Positions 21,709-32,892 of a stretch of 64,000 nt of DNA are shown here, piece after piece. The notes under the pieces are model-generated. The model saw only the letters and a list, made by a program, of their open reading frames with translations, was not told the DNA's origin and did no database searches. The stretch comes from Steinernema hermaphroditum (taxonomy: Eukaryota; Nematoda; Chromadorea; Rhabditida; Steinernematidae): NCBI GenBank assembly GCA_030435675.1, contig CM059622.1:11408001-11472000 (forward strand), written 5' to 3'. Each line of letters begins with the position of its first letter. Within the stretch, counting starts at the first letter, position 1. The position numbers and the translations under genes are program-made.

Positions 21709-24700
21709 ATGGAGTCAGAAGTCGAAGCTCCGACTTGTCGAGTGTGCTACATAGATGGAAAAGAAGAACCACTTTTCTTCCCTTGTCGATGCTCGGGAAC
21801 GCTCAAATATCTCCATCAGTCGTGTTGGAATCGAATTGTGTCGTATAATGCGAAGAAACGGATTTTGGCCGCCCCGAAATGCGACGTTTGTCTGTACAGA
21901 ATCAAGACTCGTAAAGTTACGAAGGACAACGGCCCCGTCACAAATAGGGTTTATTGGCACGGTAAGCTGTACTCCACATCCAATATACAGTGGCGGCCAT
22001 ATAAATAAGGCACCCCCCTGAGAAAACTTGTTTTCTTCAGTAAACATCACAAATGAAACCGATTAGATGTCTATATGTCAGAATCGGATTCTACAAGCTT
22101 TGCCGAACAAGATAGAATTAATCACGCCACTTGAAACACAGAAAATCGAACCCAAAATAATCCATATTTTGGTCATACCCAATTCGCCGCGGCCATATAA
22201 ATAAGGCACCCCATGTATTTGGTGTTCTAAATGCGCTAATAATGCACAAAAACACAATGACTGACTAGTACTTCTTGACTAACATTAATACTCGGTAGGA
22301 TAGCCCTTACTCGAAATAACTGCTCCGCAACGGCGCTTCATAGAACACCAGAAAAGTTCAAAAGGTTACCATAGGGTCCGTTTTGAACAAATGTCGGGCT
22401 TTACTTAATGAAAATCAACTTAGAATCGGCTAAAACCACATAAAACACAGTTTTGGGCGTCGAAAATTACATAGGTGAGCAAATGAGATCATTTTAAATG
22501 CTTATGGACATCACTTCCCCTTCAAAACTTAGAACCCCAACTTGGTCTGCATTCTTGTCCGGGTCCCGGAACGATCTGGAAGAAGGAGTTTCTGAAATTT
22601 TCTTTCGCTTCTACGTTGTAGAGCGCATGGGAAAACCCCTACTTATGTTCTATTCCATGAAAAATGGAATTCAAGCGAATTCCGGATGTGGACATCTCAT
22701 AGCATGGAATTTACAATGGAAAAACGTTGTTTTTCAAAGGATTTTGAAAGGTCCAGCTTTATTTCATATATAGTATTAGGCAATTAGCATAAGATGATCA
22801 GAAGGGGTTTTCCCATGCGCTCTACAACGTAGAAGCGAAAGAAAATTTCAGAAACTCCTTCTTCCAGATCGTTCCGGGACCCGGACAAGAATGCAGACCA
22901 AGTTGGGGTTCTAAGTTTTGAAGGGGAAGTGATGTCCATAAGCATTTAAAATGATCTCATTTGCTCACCTATGTAATTTTCGACGCCCAAAACTGTGTTC
23001 TATGTGGTTTTAGCCGATTCTAAGTTGATTTTCATTAAGTAAAGCCCGACATTTGTTCAAAACGGACCCTATGGTAACCTTTTGAACTTTTCTGGTGTTC
23101 TATGAAGCGCCGTTGCGGAGCAGTTATTTCGAGTAAGGGCTATCCTACCGAGTATTAATGTTAGTCAAGAAGTACTAGTCAGTCATTGTGTTTTTGTGCA
23201 TTATTAGCGCATTTAGAACACCAAATACATGGGGTGCCTTATTTATATGGCCGCGGCGAATTGGGTATGACCAAAATATGGATTATTTTGGGTTCGATTT
23301 TCTGTGTTTCAAGTGGCGTGATTAATTCTATCTTGTTCGGCAAAGCTTGTAGAATCCGATTCTGACATATAGACATCTAATCGGTTTCATTTGTGATGTT
23401 TACTGAAGAAAACAAGTTTTCTCAGGGGGGTGCCTTATTTATATGGCCGCCACTGTATTTGTTTTTAGCTGTTGGAATGTACTTCCTGGCCTATCTGTTT
23501 CGTTTATTTTCACTGGCCACTTTGTGCGTCCCCTTTGTGTTCATCAGGGGCGACCCATCACTATGGAGCTTCTTGTTCTGCGCGGCCATTCAGATGTTGA
23601 TCCTTGCATTGATTGTCCTGCGGATGGCGCTAGGAGCAGGGGTTTTTGGACACAATGCCCAGGAAGGGCAGCTTCCAATCGTTGGAGACTTACGAAGTGT
23701 AGCCAAGATCAGGAACATGAACTACGCTAAAATTGTCGACACGGAAGGGCCCTTTACTTTTTTGTTGTTGTTCTCATCATTGGCTAGTAGCATGATGGTG
23801 ACCGCGATCCTCCGGCTCAGTAAGTTGTATATCATAATGTGCCTTGCTAGTCAACACCTTCAACGAATTTCCACAATCCTCTTCGCTCTTTTCAGGACCT
23901 CAGGTAAGACCAGTAGAAGTGTCCGTGGACATCTGGGACTATATGATGTGGATCTGTTCTTTTTATACTTCTACCACAGGTGATGTATTAATCATAATAT
24001 TGGTTCTGCTTTACGCCACCCACCTCGTTTACTTTACGTACGTTTTCAAGCATTTGCTTATAATACTCGGAACACTTAGGCCCGCCTCGATGTCTACCTC
24101 CATAGTTTGGTGTTATCTGCACGTTGCATGGATTGGACGATTGGTGAACTCAATTGTGACGGTACAGTTATCTGTATGGCTCTCCTTTAATAGCACTTTA
24201 GACCTACTGTACGGGCTGTTTTACCGACCTGTACGCATCTGCTCCTTTCCTGTACCAGCTATGTTTGGATGGTTTCGTGGGAAAGTACTGCGTCTATAAT
24301 CTAGTCGTTCCATTCCATGATCGCTGTTCTTTGTACTTAAAGTTTCCGCTGGGTTTCCTTCCGATTTTCGACTGGCCTTTCCTCCATCAAAGCTACTCCA
24401 AAAAGTGCCGTGCAGCAATGTTGGCACTGGTAAGCATTTGCAAAATAATTGACACTGTAGTTTCTTCTCACCTTGAATAGAAGTCCAATTATTACAGATT
24501 AATGTACATTCCTAGGTGTGGTCACATCTCTTCATTGCAATTCATATCTTCGTACCTCTCGTCGCCACATCCTACTTCTTTCCAACGTGGACGAATATGG
24601 GCGCGTGTCTGAAACCATCGTATCAAAATCTTTCCTCTGATCCCGAAGTACAGAAAAATGTCGCCCTTCTCGCAGCTGTATTATCCAGGGTTAATTTCGC

Positions 24701-26150
24701 TACGAAAGTCGTAAGTTGGAGAGGACTGTAAAAGATCTTTTAAAAAGATGTTTAGATCTTCGTCGTCGACCGGGTGATCTGCTTAGGCCCGCTATACTTG
24801 TGGATGCACTTCTTCCTCAACTGTGCTTATAAGTGGCTTAATCTCAAAAGTAAGTGCTCCAACAAGAAAGTGATCTAGATCCCTTTTACGCTGTCTTGCG
24901 CTCTGCGACTTCGTTACAAGTATATCTCATATACACATGCTTGTAGAGAAGAAAGAAACGCACGTGTCGGCTGCTGTGAAAATGGTTCTCCTTTCACCAT
25001 TTCTGTGTCTCTCCGTTACATTTTGCTATTGGTTTGCTGGTGAGTATGGTTTCGTCTCATCCATTTTGACATTCTGTGCATTAGCCTTCCTTGGCCAGTC
25101 AGTGATCGAGAACGGTCCCATTCCAACATACTTCGGCAACTATAGAGACGACATTTTCTTCCAACTCTTAATCGGCTTCAGCGTCCTTAGGATATTCTTC
25201 ACAATGATGCCACGCGCTATCATTTCCTTGTGCAAGATCGCGTCGTTTTCCTTGGCCTCCGTCGTCTACTACGCTTTCTTCGGCGACGTTCGCTTTGCAC
25301 CTATTCTGCCGGAAACGCTCTTCTTGCTTTCATGGCTAGTGACGCTGGACATGGTAACGATCAGTGTCACATACGAAATATAAATCAGAATTGCAGTGGG
25401 ATCCACCGAAACAGTACTTAAAAATGGTGACAAATGTTCTTCGAATTTCGACTGGTGGCCTGCTGCTGGTTGCGATACTCCATCTAATGAAATTTGCCCA
25501 CGGTACGTGTTAGGCGGGTCGGGTACAACTGATCCCAAGACAACTGATCCCAGGACAACTGATCCCTTCGTTTCGGAATTGCATCCAAAGAACTGGCTTT
25601 CGGCTTTTACAGCGATCTCTAAAGGCTTTTTCAAAGATCACTCGTGGCATTTTTAAATTGTTTGGATCACTATAGCGCACTTCAATGAAATAGTAACATG
25701 ATGACTAAAAAGCACATTCGAAGGTTTGAAATGTGCGCTTTGTTTATACTATCCATGTTCCGTCGATCGTTGTATGTGGTCCCTTCTACAACAAACACTT
25801 TCAGGCTATGACAGCGTCTTAGATGTTCACTCAAACAACGCTGATCCTGCCCTCATATTCAAATGTTCCGCGGTAATTTGGATGGCTGCAAAAGTTTGGA
25901 ACTTCTTCCATACCCTTAAATATCATCTGCGCTATGAGTAGTAAGTTTTAAGAGCTGGCGAAAAATGTATAATTTTCTTGTGAATTTCAGCGGCCAATTG
26001 GTTGAGGAGTTACTTAACTACGTCGATCGCCCTAAACGCCACGGAAAGCTCTGCCGTCTCCAAAACTCTATTAAAAATCTCGTTAAGCGTTGCGGGGATT
26101 ATGACATCCACCGTTGGGTAGTTTGTCGACTTCTGAGTGATGAGAAATGA
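21709..26150 (+). CDS. RING-CH membrane E3 ubiquitin ligase, MARCH6/Doa10-like
   Basis: Predicted multi-pass ubiquitin ligase of 725 residues, probably of the ER membrane (ERAD-type) if the Doa10 comparison holds. Ten exons: 21709-21961, 23469-23819, 23896-24143, 24202-24429, 24516-24710, 24756-24849, 24947-25353, 25397-25502, 25805-25940, 25991-26150. The N-terminal RING-CH domain has all C4HC3 ligands: C10, C13, C26, C28, H36, C39, C58, C61. It is followed by many hydrophobic segments spread over exons 2-9 and a short basic C-terminal tail. RING-CH first, then ten or more membrane spans, is the Doa10/MARCH6 layout; most other MARCH proteins have two spans and are shorter. The assignment is by architecture; sequence similarity of the membrane part is weak. 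All donors are GT. Intron 1 holds a 1,468-bp fold-back element. The third intron (58 nt) is required by frame. Confidence 0.78.
21988..23455. mobile_element. Fold-back Tc1/mariner-type element, 653-bp arms
   Basis: Arms 21988-22640 and 22803-23455 are inverted copies of exactly equal length with few differences (one seen near 2243x versus its partner), separated by a 162-bp spacer. The ends read CAGTGGCGGCCATATAAAT and are flanked by TA on both sides, a Tc1/mariner-type insertion signature. It encodes no transposase. It lies in intron 1 of the RING-CH gene, 26 bp after the donor and about 13 bp before the acceptor, so it makes up almost the whole intron. The terminal motif recurs inside each arm, near 22190 and 23235. 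Confidence 0.93.
25517..25562. repeat. Short tandem repeat in RING-CH intron 8
   Basis: Three copies of a 15-bp unit, ACAACTGATCCCA(A/G)G, with the last truncated. It lies in intron 8 of the RING-CH gene. Confidence 0.8.
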
Positions 26151-28333
26151 CGAGCAACAAAATGGAGCACTTTGTGAAATATCGTAGTCTTTTGCATTGT
26201 TGTGAGCCATGATCGAAGTACCACTCCTGCGGAATCTTAACAGCAATCGTCTTTTCTATCTGCTGAATAACCTTTTCTTAATCGAATCCTTTAATTTTAT
26301 ATTTGAATAAACTGAAATAAACTTGTATTCAATTGCGAGGGTCTTACTGTCGGGAAAAGTACAGTTTGCACAAAACATTACGTTTCACAAAAACAGCAGA
26401 TTTAATCAAAAATTGAACCATTGTGAATATGAATAGTAGTCCGGAGGTTTTGATATTTCTATCCCCAAAGGCTTGAGTTCACCACTTGTCTCTGTTTTCC
26501 TTGGCCTAGTCACACCACCCCTTCCAGTCGATCAGTATGGACGAAGGCAATTCTTTTCCTGGACTAACCTTCGAGCCAATTACACAACGGCTGAAATTAT
26601 ACGACGACGGAGGAAACACGAATACGCGATGTTCTGGCGCTCCGTGCCGACCCCCGCCCTATGAATCCTTCAGCCACCGACAACAACTTAAAGCTCGCAG
26701 AGGTCTGTGGAAGAAGAAGTTCTAGCCAACAATCCAGATCCAACGGTGATCTGGGAGTTCATGCAGGCAAAAGTACCTCACCAGAGTTAGATCGATTATG
26801 GGATAAGCCACCCTGGAAGACGCTGCCTTTGACGTCTCGTCGTCGGATGCATCACCATATTCACGCAAAGGATAGGACAAATACTATATGAGAAGATCGA
26901 AGTCAGTGATACCTACTACTGTTGTCGGTGGAGAGTATATGAAATTCCTAATGCTTCAGTAAAGAGAACAACGGGCCACAGCTGAACGAAATCGTTTTCG
27001 AGAAACGCTTTGTCAACATAGAGTTTATTTTGAATCGAATAAGTCTGAACTCTATTTACAAATCTTCTAGAAATACAGGTTATGTACATTGTAAGATCCA
27101 GAGAGAATCAATATGACGCCTATGAGCGTGTTGGTTTACGGAAGAAAGACCCTTCTCTCTCACTGGTCTCTTCCGCGAATCTTTGGAACACGTCCGACAG
27201 TATCTGAAATGTGTACAATTCCCTCATTTGTTTAGCTAAATGCAACAAATTCATGATGTTTAGTTAGTTTAGTGTTTAGGTAAATGTGAAAAGAAGTGTT
27301 TTTTTTTTGTTTGAAAAGCTTAACCTGACAGGATCATGTGAGATTTGTGCGGAAATAGAATTGCGTGGAACATCGAAAACTGAAATTTTGTAAAATTTTT
27401 AGAGTACGAGGAATAGTTACGGGCTAAACTAACTAACTCGTAACTATTCCTCGTACTATAAAGATGGAGGCACCGTGCGCGTCAAGAAGCCAGAGGACGT
27501 TGGATAAATATGGGGTGCCACAACATGTAATATGTTAGATATCGCAATAAATTCGAGGAATAGTTACACTTCCAAAGGCGGCCATTCCCTTCAAACGTCT
27601 GAAGACCAACAGGAAAACCTCGCTTAAAAAAGACAGCGAGCCGTTTCAGAGAGACCTATATGTCATCGCACTGACGACAATCGAACCAGTAGCTAATATG
27701 CGCATATTATACCCACATATCCCAACAGCTTCAATAAGGTCAACTTACTCTGTCTTGACAATAGATAACAGGAAGCGAAAAGAAGAAGTATATCGCTGGA
27801 AGTCTAGCTGAGAACTTCATTTCTAAACAATTGAGTAGAAAATGGGAACGAACAGAAGAATGGAACGAAGCAGCCCGCCGGAGGAGAGCGTCAACATGTT
27901 TTGAGGAGCGTCATCGTTCACGCGACCCGATTCGAGGCACAAAGGTCATCGCGCGTACGGCTGCGTTTCGTCAGTTTCCGTCAGCTGACGGCCGCCATCG
28001 TCGCGTTCGATATGGCGACCCTCCGGCCGTCGTCCACTGAACGTCGCCCCATTCGTTCGCCTCTTCGCATGCGTCATCGAATAAAAATCGATAGTTGCCT
28101 TTACAGAGCGTTCAATTGCTATAGGCACAAGAAGTTGTTTTTGCATGTTATCGCGAAGTGGTGAGATGATTGAATGTGACGGCTGACTGTTAAGGACCGA
28201 AGAGCTGCTGAAACAAACGCCTTTTGTGCATCGCGTGATAAACACGGCGTTGGCCGTTTGAGAGTGAGTTGTGTTTATGGGATAAAGCGTTGGTTTATTG
28301 CAAGGAAAGGATAACTGTAACAATAAGTAAGAA
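26151..28333. other. Intergenic with hairpin and GC-rich patch
   Basis: No well-supported gene. A 62-codon frame at 26537-26725 is preceded by a pyrimidine-rich acceptor-like AG (26528) but has no recognisable domain. A perfect hairpin lies at 27403-27457. A GC-rich patch covers about 27860-28080. Confidence 0.4.
27403..27457. repeat. Perfect inverted repeat, 19-bp arms
   Basis: Arms 27403-27421 and 27439-27457 are exact inverted copies of AGTACGAGGAATAGTTACG around a 17-nt loop. A third partial copy (CGAGGAATAGTTAC) lies at 27554-27567. No transcript or terminator context is visible. Confidence 0.85.
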
Positions 28334-28489
28334 TTAAGTTAATCTACCACATCGTGGAACGCTTTTTGGATTCTCCACTCGAGGGTTGCTCGTAGGAGAT
28401 GCTGTAGTTTGCGTGCCGTTGAAATGACGACGGATTTTACAGGGTTCAACTGGATCAGGGGCGAGCTGCTTTTCGATTTCGAGCAGAAG
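28334..28489 (-). CDS. Paralogous terminal exon of small secreted peptide
   Basis: Open segment of 51 codons plus stop on the minus strand, preceded by an acceptor (GCAATTTCAG). It reads LLLEIEKQLAPDPVEPCKI at the start and resembles exon 2 of the gene at 28701-29013, sharing the EPCKI motif and a CG near the end. Its frame starts in phase 0, as does that exon. No signal-peptide exon of its own is visible between 28490 and 28700. It could be an alternative terminal exon used with the signal-peptide exon at 28942-29013, or the remains of a tandem duplicate. Confidence 0.5.
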   Translation of the reverse strand, partial: LLLEIEKQLAPDPVEPCKIRRHFNGTQTTASPTSNPRVENPKSVPRCGRLT

Positions 28490-28700
28490 CTGAAATTGCA
28501 TTAATCAACTTTGGGTCTGCATCTTGTAGGTGCGACGCTGAGGAGCACAGTCATCACTTAAGTAAGTGAACCCGGTTTTCTTCCCATAGCCTAATATTAT
28601 TTAACTGAACAAACTATAATATAACTTTCCTTTTAACTGTTATCTATTTTTGCTAACATTTAATATAACTGTCAAGAAACATTTCAACAATTATAATGCA

Positions 28701-29013
28701 TTAACCACAGCTCGATTCTGAGGTATCGTTTTTAAGGACTTCCGGAGCGGGAGTAGTCGTTGTGGTGATGTTGAAATCGGGAAAAATTTTACATGGCTCG
28801 ATAGGGCCAGAAGCAAGAATCTGATCGAGTGGAAGTATAAGCTGAAAAAAGCTTGTAGTAATGAGCCTAGAAAGGAGCCTTTTTGGAACGTTTATCAATG
28901 CCTTCTTCTCAATAATGTCGGTAATTTCAAAGCGAACTCACCTTCTCTTCACAAGGAAGTCGCGGTATTTGCAGAAGAAGACACAAGGCGGCTAGGCTGA
29001 ACGACCACTTCAT
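28701..29013 (-). CDS. Small secreted Cys/Thr-rich peptide
   Basis: Two exons on the minus strand, 29013-28942 and 28841-28701, encode 70 residues. Exon 1 is a signal peptide (MKWSFSLAALCLLLQIPRLP) plus CEEK, ending at a GTGAGT donor. Exon 2 follows a TTTTTTCAG acceptor in phase 0 and contains EPCKIFPDFN, a threonine run (ITTTTTPAP) suited to O-glycosylation, and a terminal SSCG. The three cysteines could give one or more disulfides. A homologous second exon lies about 210 bp downstream, separated by AT-rich sequence. The family is not recognised. Confidence 0.6.
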
Positions 29014-30071
29014 GGCGATTAGATCAATAACTGCCGCTATCGGTCTCCCCACTGGACGAACAGGTTTCGATTGGGAAGATAAAGGACAAATGTTTGCTTG
29101 TTGTTTGCGACTTGGAAATATCACGTATTCACCGAGCGTTCCTCGAAACGTTTCTTTTCTCCGCTTTGCTATTTCCGTGTTTCAATGATTCATCGACTAT
29201 GTCACAGACATGCGTAGGTCCAGCACCTAACATTTGCGGTGAACACCAAAGATTCGTGAAGCTTCGCAGTGTAAAGCAGATGAGATTTTGGAATGGCGGA
29301 CCAGTGACGTCTATCTGGCAACTGTCATGACATCACCGACTAAGTTGAGCTCATCTGATCATCTGAGTTGAGCTCAGTCGTTCGCTGGTCTAGAGAGGGA
29401 GCAAAAAGCATTCAATCTATAGGAGAACTATTGCTTATTTATTTACATGCATTCGGACAACAGAATTTTCGAATGTTAATTCCATTCGAGATTGGCTTCG
29501 TTATCCTTTGGAGAACGCCATTCCCAACAGCTTCCCTCTTTCGATCACTCGGTCAAATCTGCTTTTCGGTAGTTCAGCGCCGCCAAACTTCACGATTTTA
29601 TCGCCAACAGGGTCAGGCGGTTCTTCTCTATCGATTTCCAGTAGAAGCTAAAAGCATGGATCTGGTGTTAATTGCAATTTTAGAAGATAATTTAAAAGCC
29701 AACCGAAATAAAGTGGGCTGGCAAGTAAGACACTATCTGTCATTTGCCTCATCTGCTTCATTGAGTTTTTATATAAAATAGCAAATCTGACTGGGGTGAT
29801 CAGAGAGAAAGTAACACAACTTCTACAAATTCGTCTCACCCTGTGCTCGGCCGAGATCACACATATATTGAAGACAATTAATAGGAGTAGTAAGCGATAA
29901 CAAAAGTTCATGAAAGACCGCCAAGTGGAAGAGACACGATGTGCACATTATATAACGCCCCGTCGGTATGATCAAGATGTAAACAAAGGCAAGAGGAGAA
30001 AGTCCAAAATGATCAATTACTGTCTTCAGGATGCAAACAACGGAATGTATTCGGTGACTATACGGCGATGA
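29014..30071. other. Intergenic with one possible peptide ORF
   Basis: Apart from the signal-peptide-bearing ORF at 29648-29911 (minus), nothing supported is seen. Confidence 0.35.
29648..29911 (-). CDS. Possible secreted peptide
   Basis: A minus-strand frame of 87 codons begins with a convincing signal peptide (MNFCYRLLLLLIVFNICVIS, then AEHR). A GTGAGA donor follows directly after AEH, with a 49-nt candidate intron ending ATCACCCCAG, but that splice reaches a stop after a few residues. The unspliced reading continues for about 60 residues without features. Either the gene has another exon that was not found, or this is a signal-peptide exon orphan. Confidence 0.3.
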   Translation of the reverse strand: MNFCYRLLLLLIVFNICVISAEHRVRRICRSCVTFSLITPVRFAILYKNSMKQMRQMTDSVLLASPLYFGWLLNYLLKLQLTPDPCF

Positions 30072-31570
30072 CTAGTAAACAACTTTGAAAGGAACGCACT
30101 GCACAACGGTCACAATTCTAGAGTTCCTCCGAGAGGAAAGGTTCGAGTTCGGACTGATTTTTCTCGTGCGATGCGTTGCTTCGGTTCCCCGGAGACGAAC
30201 GAATTGGAGGAAACTCTTGCGCAGTGTTCTGAAATACAAAAGTGCTTGGGGAAGATTGGGGAAGCGCGATGTACTTGACAAGCAGCAGGTAGGAGAGTGG
30301 ATTGACGAGGGCCATCACTTCCAGCCATACAATGGAAAAGATGTTGGCCGCTCTGTTGTCCAGCAGCTCGGCAAAAACATTTCCAGCTCCACACCTTACG
30401 ATCACCGCGTGACACAGTGTGATCACAGCTTGAACTATAACGGGGATGTCTGTGGATTTGAGGGATGTCGAGCTTTGAGCTGTTCTTCTCTAAAATCAAG
30501 TTTGATATCGTTGTTCTGTCGCATTAATTGCACTTTCGAGCAGTAATTTATCTCGGGGTGTCTCGCAAGTGTACTTTAAGGACAGGAACATTAACTTACG
30601 GATAAATTTCAAGAACATCAATAATTGGGGATGACTATTCATGATTAGTCACTCATGGCCATGCAAAGCACTTAAGATCTTATGCAGAAACAGCAGAACC
30701 TCGTTTCGATCAAGTTTTTACTTGTGCGACCAGGAAGAAAATGAGATGTTTCAGCAAGTTAGTCACAGTCCTTCTACGAATCACTCAAAACTCCCACCTT
30801 GTAAATTATACATCCAAAAACCGCCACGTAAATAATAGTTGCAAGGCCTATTGCAGCCATGTCGAGTCCTACAGTGATGTGCTTGATGACGTTTGCCACA
30901 CCGGTAGTCCGCATAGGTCGAAAAATGTCATAGGTGAGCAAGTACCACGATCGTCCGATCGACAGTCTGTAGACGAAGTACAAGCCGCATAGAAGAGACG
31001 CCACGGCTAGCAACACCTGAATTGAGAGTACGACTATTTACAGTGCAAATAAGAAACCAAACCGAGAAGAGAAGCGTCTCCGATCGTTTTGCCGTGATCA
31101 ATCCGGTTATTTTCACGAACCGATTCAGGGCAAGTACAAGAATAAACAAAGGGCGGCCAAAGAGTCCAACGCAGTTAAAGGCTCCCCCAACCTGAATTTG
31201 CCCGTTAGTTGATTATGTACCTATATAATGGAATATACCAGGTTAAAGTGGAAATCGAGCGTAGAGTCGGCGAGGGTCATTACTCCGGACTGGATGCCAG
31301 ACACCAACTGAAGACATTCGACGACTCCAAGGCAGAACATAATCTTGAAAGTCATCGAGTGACGATAAGGGTCTTTCCTTATGAAGATCTAAAGTAGCTC
31401 TCGAATCTTCAAAGTTCGCTTCTCTAACTTACCAAAAGGAAAATAATATAGATAGGAAGCACGAGTCCATTAGCGAACAGATACAGTAATCCGATGACCG
31501 CATTGTCGAGGGACAATGAAGGTGACCTGCTCAAATAAGGAACTTCAGCAGAAACAACCATTTCCGACAT
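30072..31570 (-). CDS. 7TM chemoreceptor (Srt/Srx-like), gene 3
   Basis: Predicted chemoreceptor of 335 residues on the minus strand. Exons: 31570-31433, 31388-31239, 31191-31063, 31016-30798, 30489-30275, 30228-30072. Key stretches are MTFKIMFCLGVVECLQLVSG (exon 2), the TM3-end ALNRF, and TM7 NPLSYLLLVK, which resembles NPxxY. Exons 2-5 have exactly the same lengths (150, 129, 219, 215 nt) and phases as the neighbouring paralogue at 32893-34161, so the two arose by tandem duplication. The tail is Ser/Arg-rich. The third-exon donor is the weak GTTTGG. Intact. Confidence 0.85.
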
Positions 31571-32892
31571 CGCCGCCTGGGGAAAACTAAAGTGCACACG
31601 GTTTAAGTTTCTAACTATTACTCTGTAATTGCTCTAAATTGCAATAATTGAACGAGATTAATGAGTTTAAAGCGTTTAATGACGCTTCGAAGGCGTGGAC
31701 ATAGACGAGTTGTGATTTAATTGTTATATTTTAGTTTTAATTCGATGCACTTTACGGTCGTTTTTTAAAGAACCAATTGCTTTGCGAACGTGCCATAAAT
31801 AAAGTGAAACATAAAAATTATGCTACCTACGAATGCTACGACAAACCGTCCTGGCGTTAACGAGCAACACGGCTTACGACTCATGAATCAAAAGAAATTT
31901 GGCCATGAATGATGGCAAATTACAGATAAACTAAGGAATGTCTTTTGTTGTCGGCTTCATTCCTACTGTGGTGTCGATGTCGAACCGGTCGGTTCTGTAA
32001 GGATGATTGCATAAAAGGGAAACCTTCGGTTATTCGAAACTCTAAAAGAGTATGCCGATCAGATGTTCCCAAACATTCGGAGTCCCACGACGATCAGATA
32101 ACCTCCTCGAGAATGAACACATTGTAATATGTTATGCTTTAGAGCTTGCCGCATCACCAACGCCGTTCCGGTCCTCAAGAACGCTTTCGACGAGATCTGC
32201 TTCAGCGAGGAGTACATAGACGAAGAAGAAGAAGCTCGCGCCGAAGCCTCGCCCGCCTCGCCCGACGCCCGAAGTTTCGGCATCGACGGTTGTGATCTCC
32301 TCAGAGCGTCGGAGTCACGCAGCCATGAGACTGGTTGGGTGAGGCTACGGCTCGTAATTCCCTCTCGATGCCCAAACATTCACTACTTCCACAAGGTTTG
32401 CTGTCAAATCAACCGTTCGTTCAGAGAGGCTGAAACTCCAAAGTCTACAGTCCCAGTGGAAATAAAGATTGCCCTGTGTTCCGCTCGGTGTCTCTGTCAT
32501 CAAGCACTCAGGAGTCTGCTCTTCGTCTCTCTGAATTACGGATTTTATTACGATATCCAACACTTAACGTGTTGTCGCACCCCATATTTAACTAACGCCC
32601 TGTGGTTTCGTGCTCCGTGTCGTCATCTTCTGCTGCCCAGTTTCTTCGTGAACTCGTCGCTCCATCGAGTCCTGGGCCTTCCTAGAGACCTTTTTATAGG
32701 AGGATATCATTATTCTATTCGACTGGACCACTTATCAGAATCTCCCTTCGCCATCTTATAGGCGAAAGCAACTGTAGTTCATTTACAAGGACAAGGTTTC
32801 CGCCGTATAAGGAGTGGTCTTTTTTGTATTTATCCTGGTGGTTATCTTTGCATTAAGACATCGTAGGTAAGCCAGTACAATGTCACAGTAAT
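31571..32892. other. Intergenic between two tandem receptors
   Basis: Contains a 210-codon plus-strand frame (32129-32761). Its first third has an acidic run (EEYIDEEEEARAEASPASP) and GC-rich third positions, so it might be an exon. No domain, signal peptide or splice-supported extension could be established. Confidence 0.3.

Noticed and set aside
22498..22773. 91-codon frame in the fold-back element as a transposase
   Set aside because: It lies across an arm and the spacer, shows no catalytic motif, and the arm part is mirrored on the other strand.
32129..32761. 210-codon plus-strand frame as a full gene
   Set aside because: Only the first third looks protein-like; no splice partner, domain or paralogue. 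Kept only as a note in the intergenic entry.
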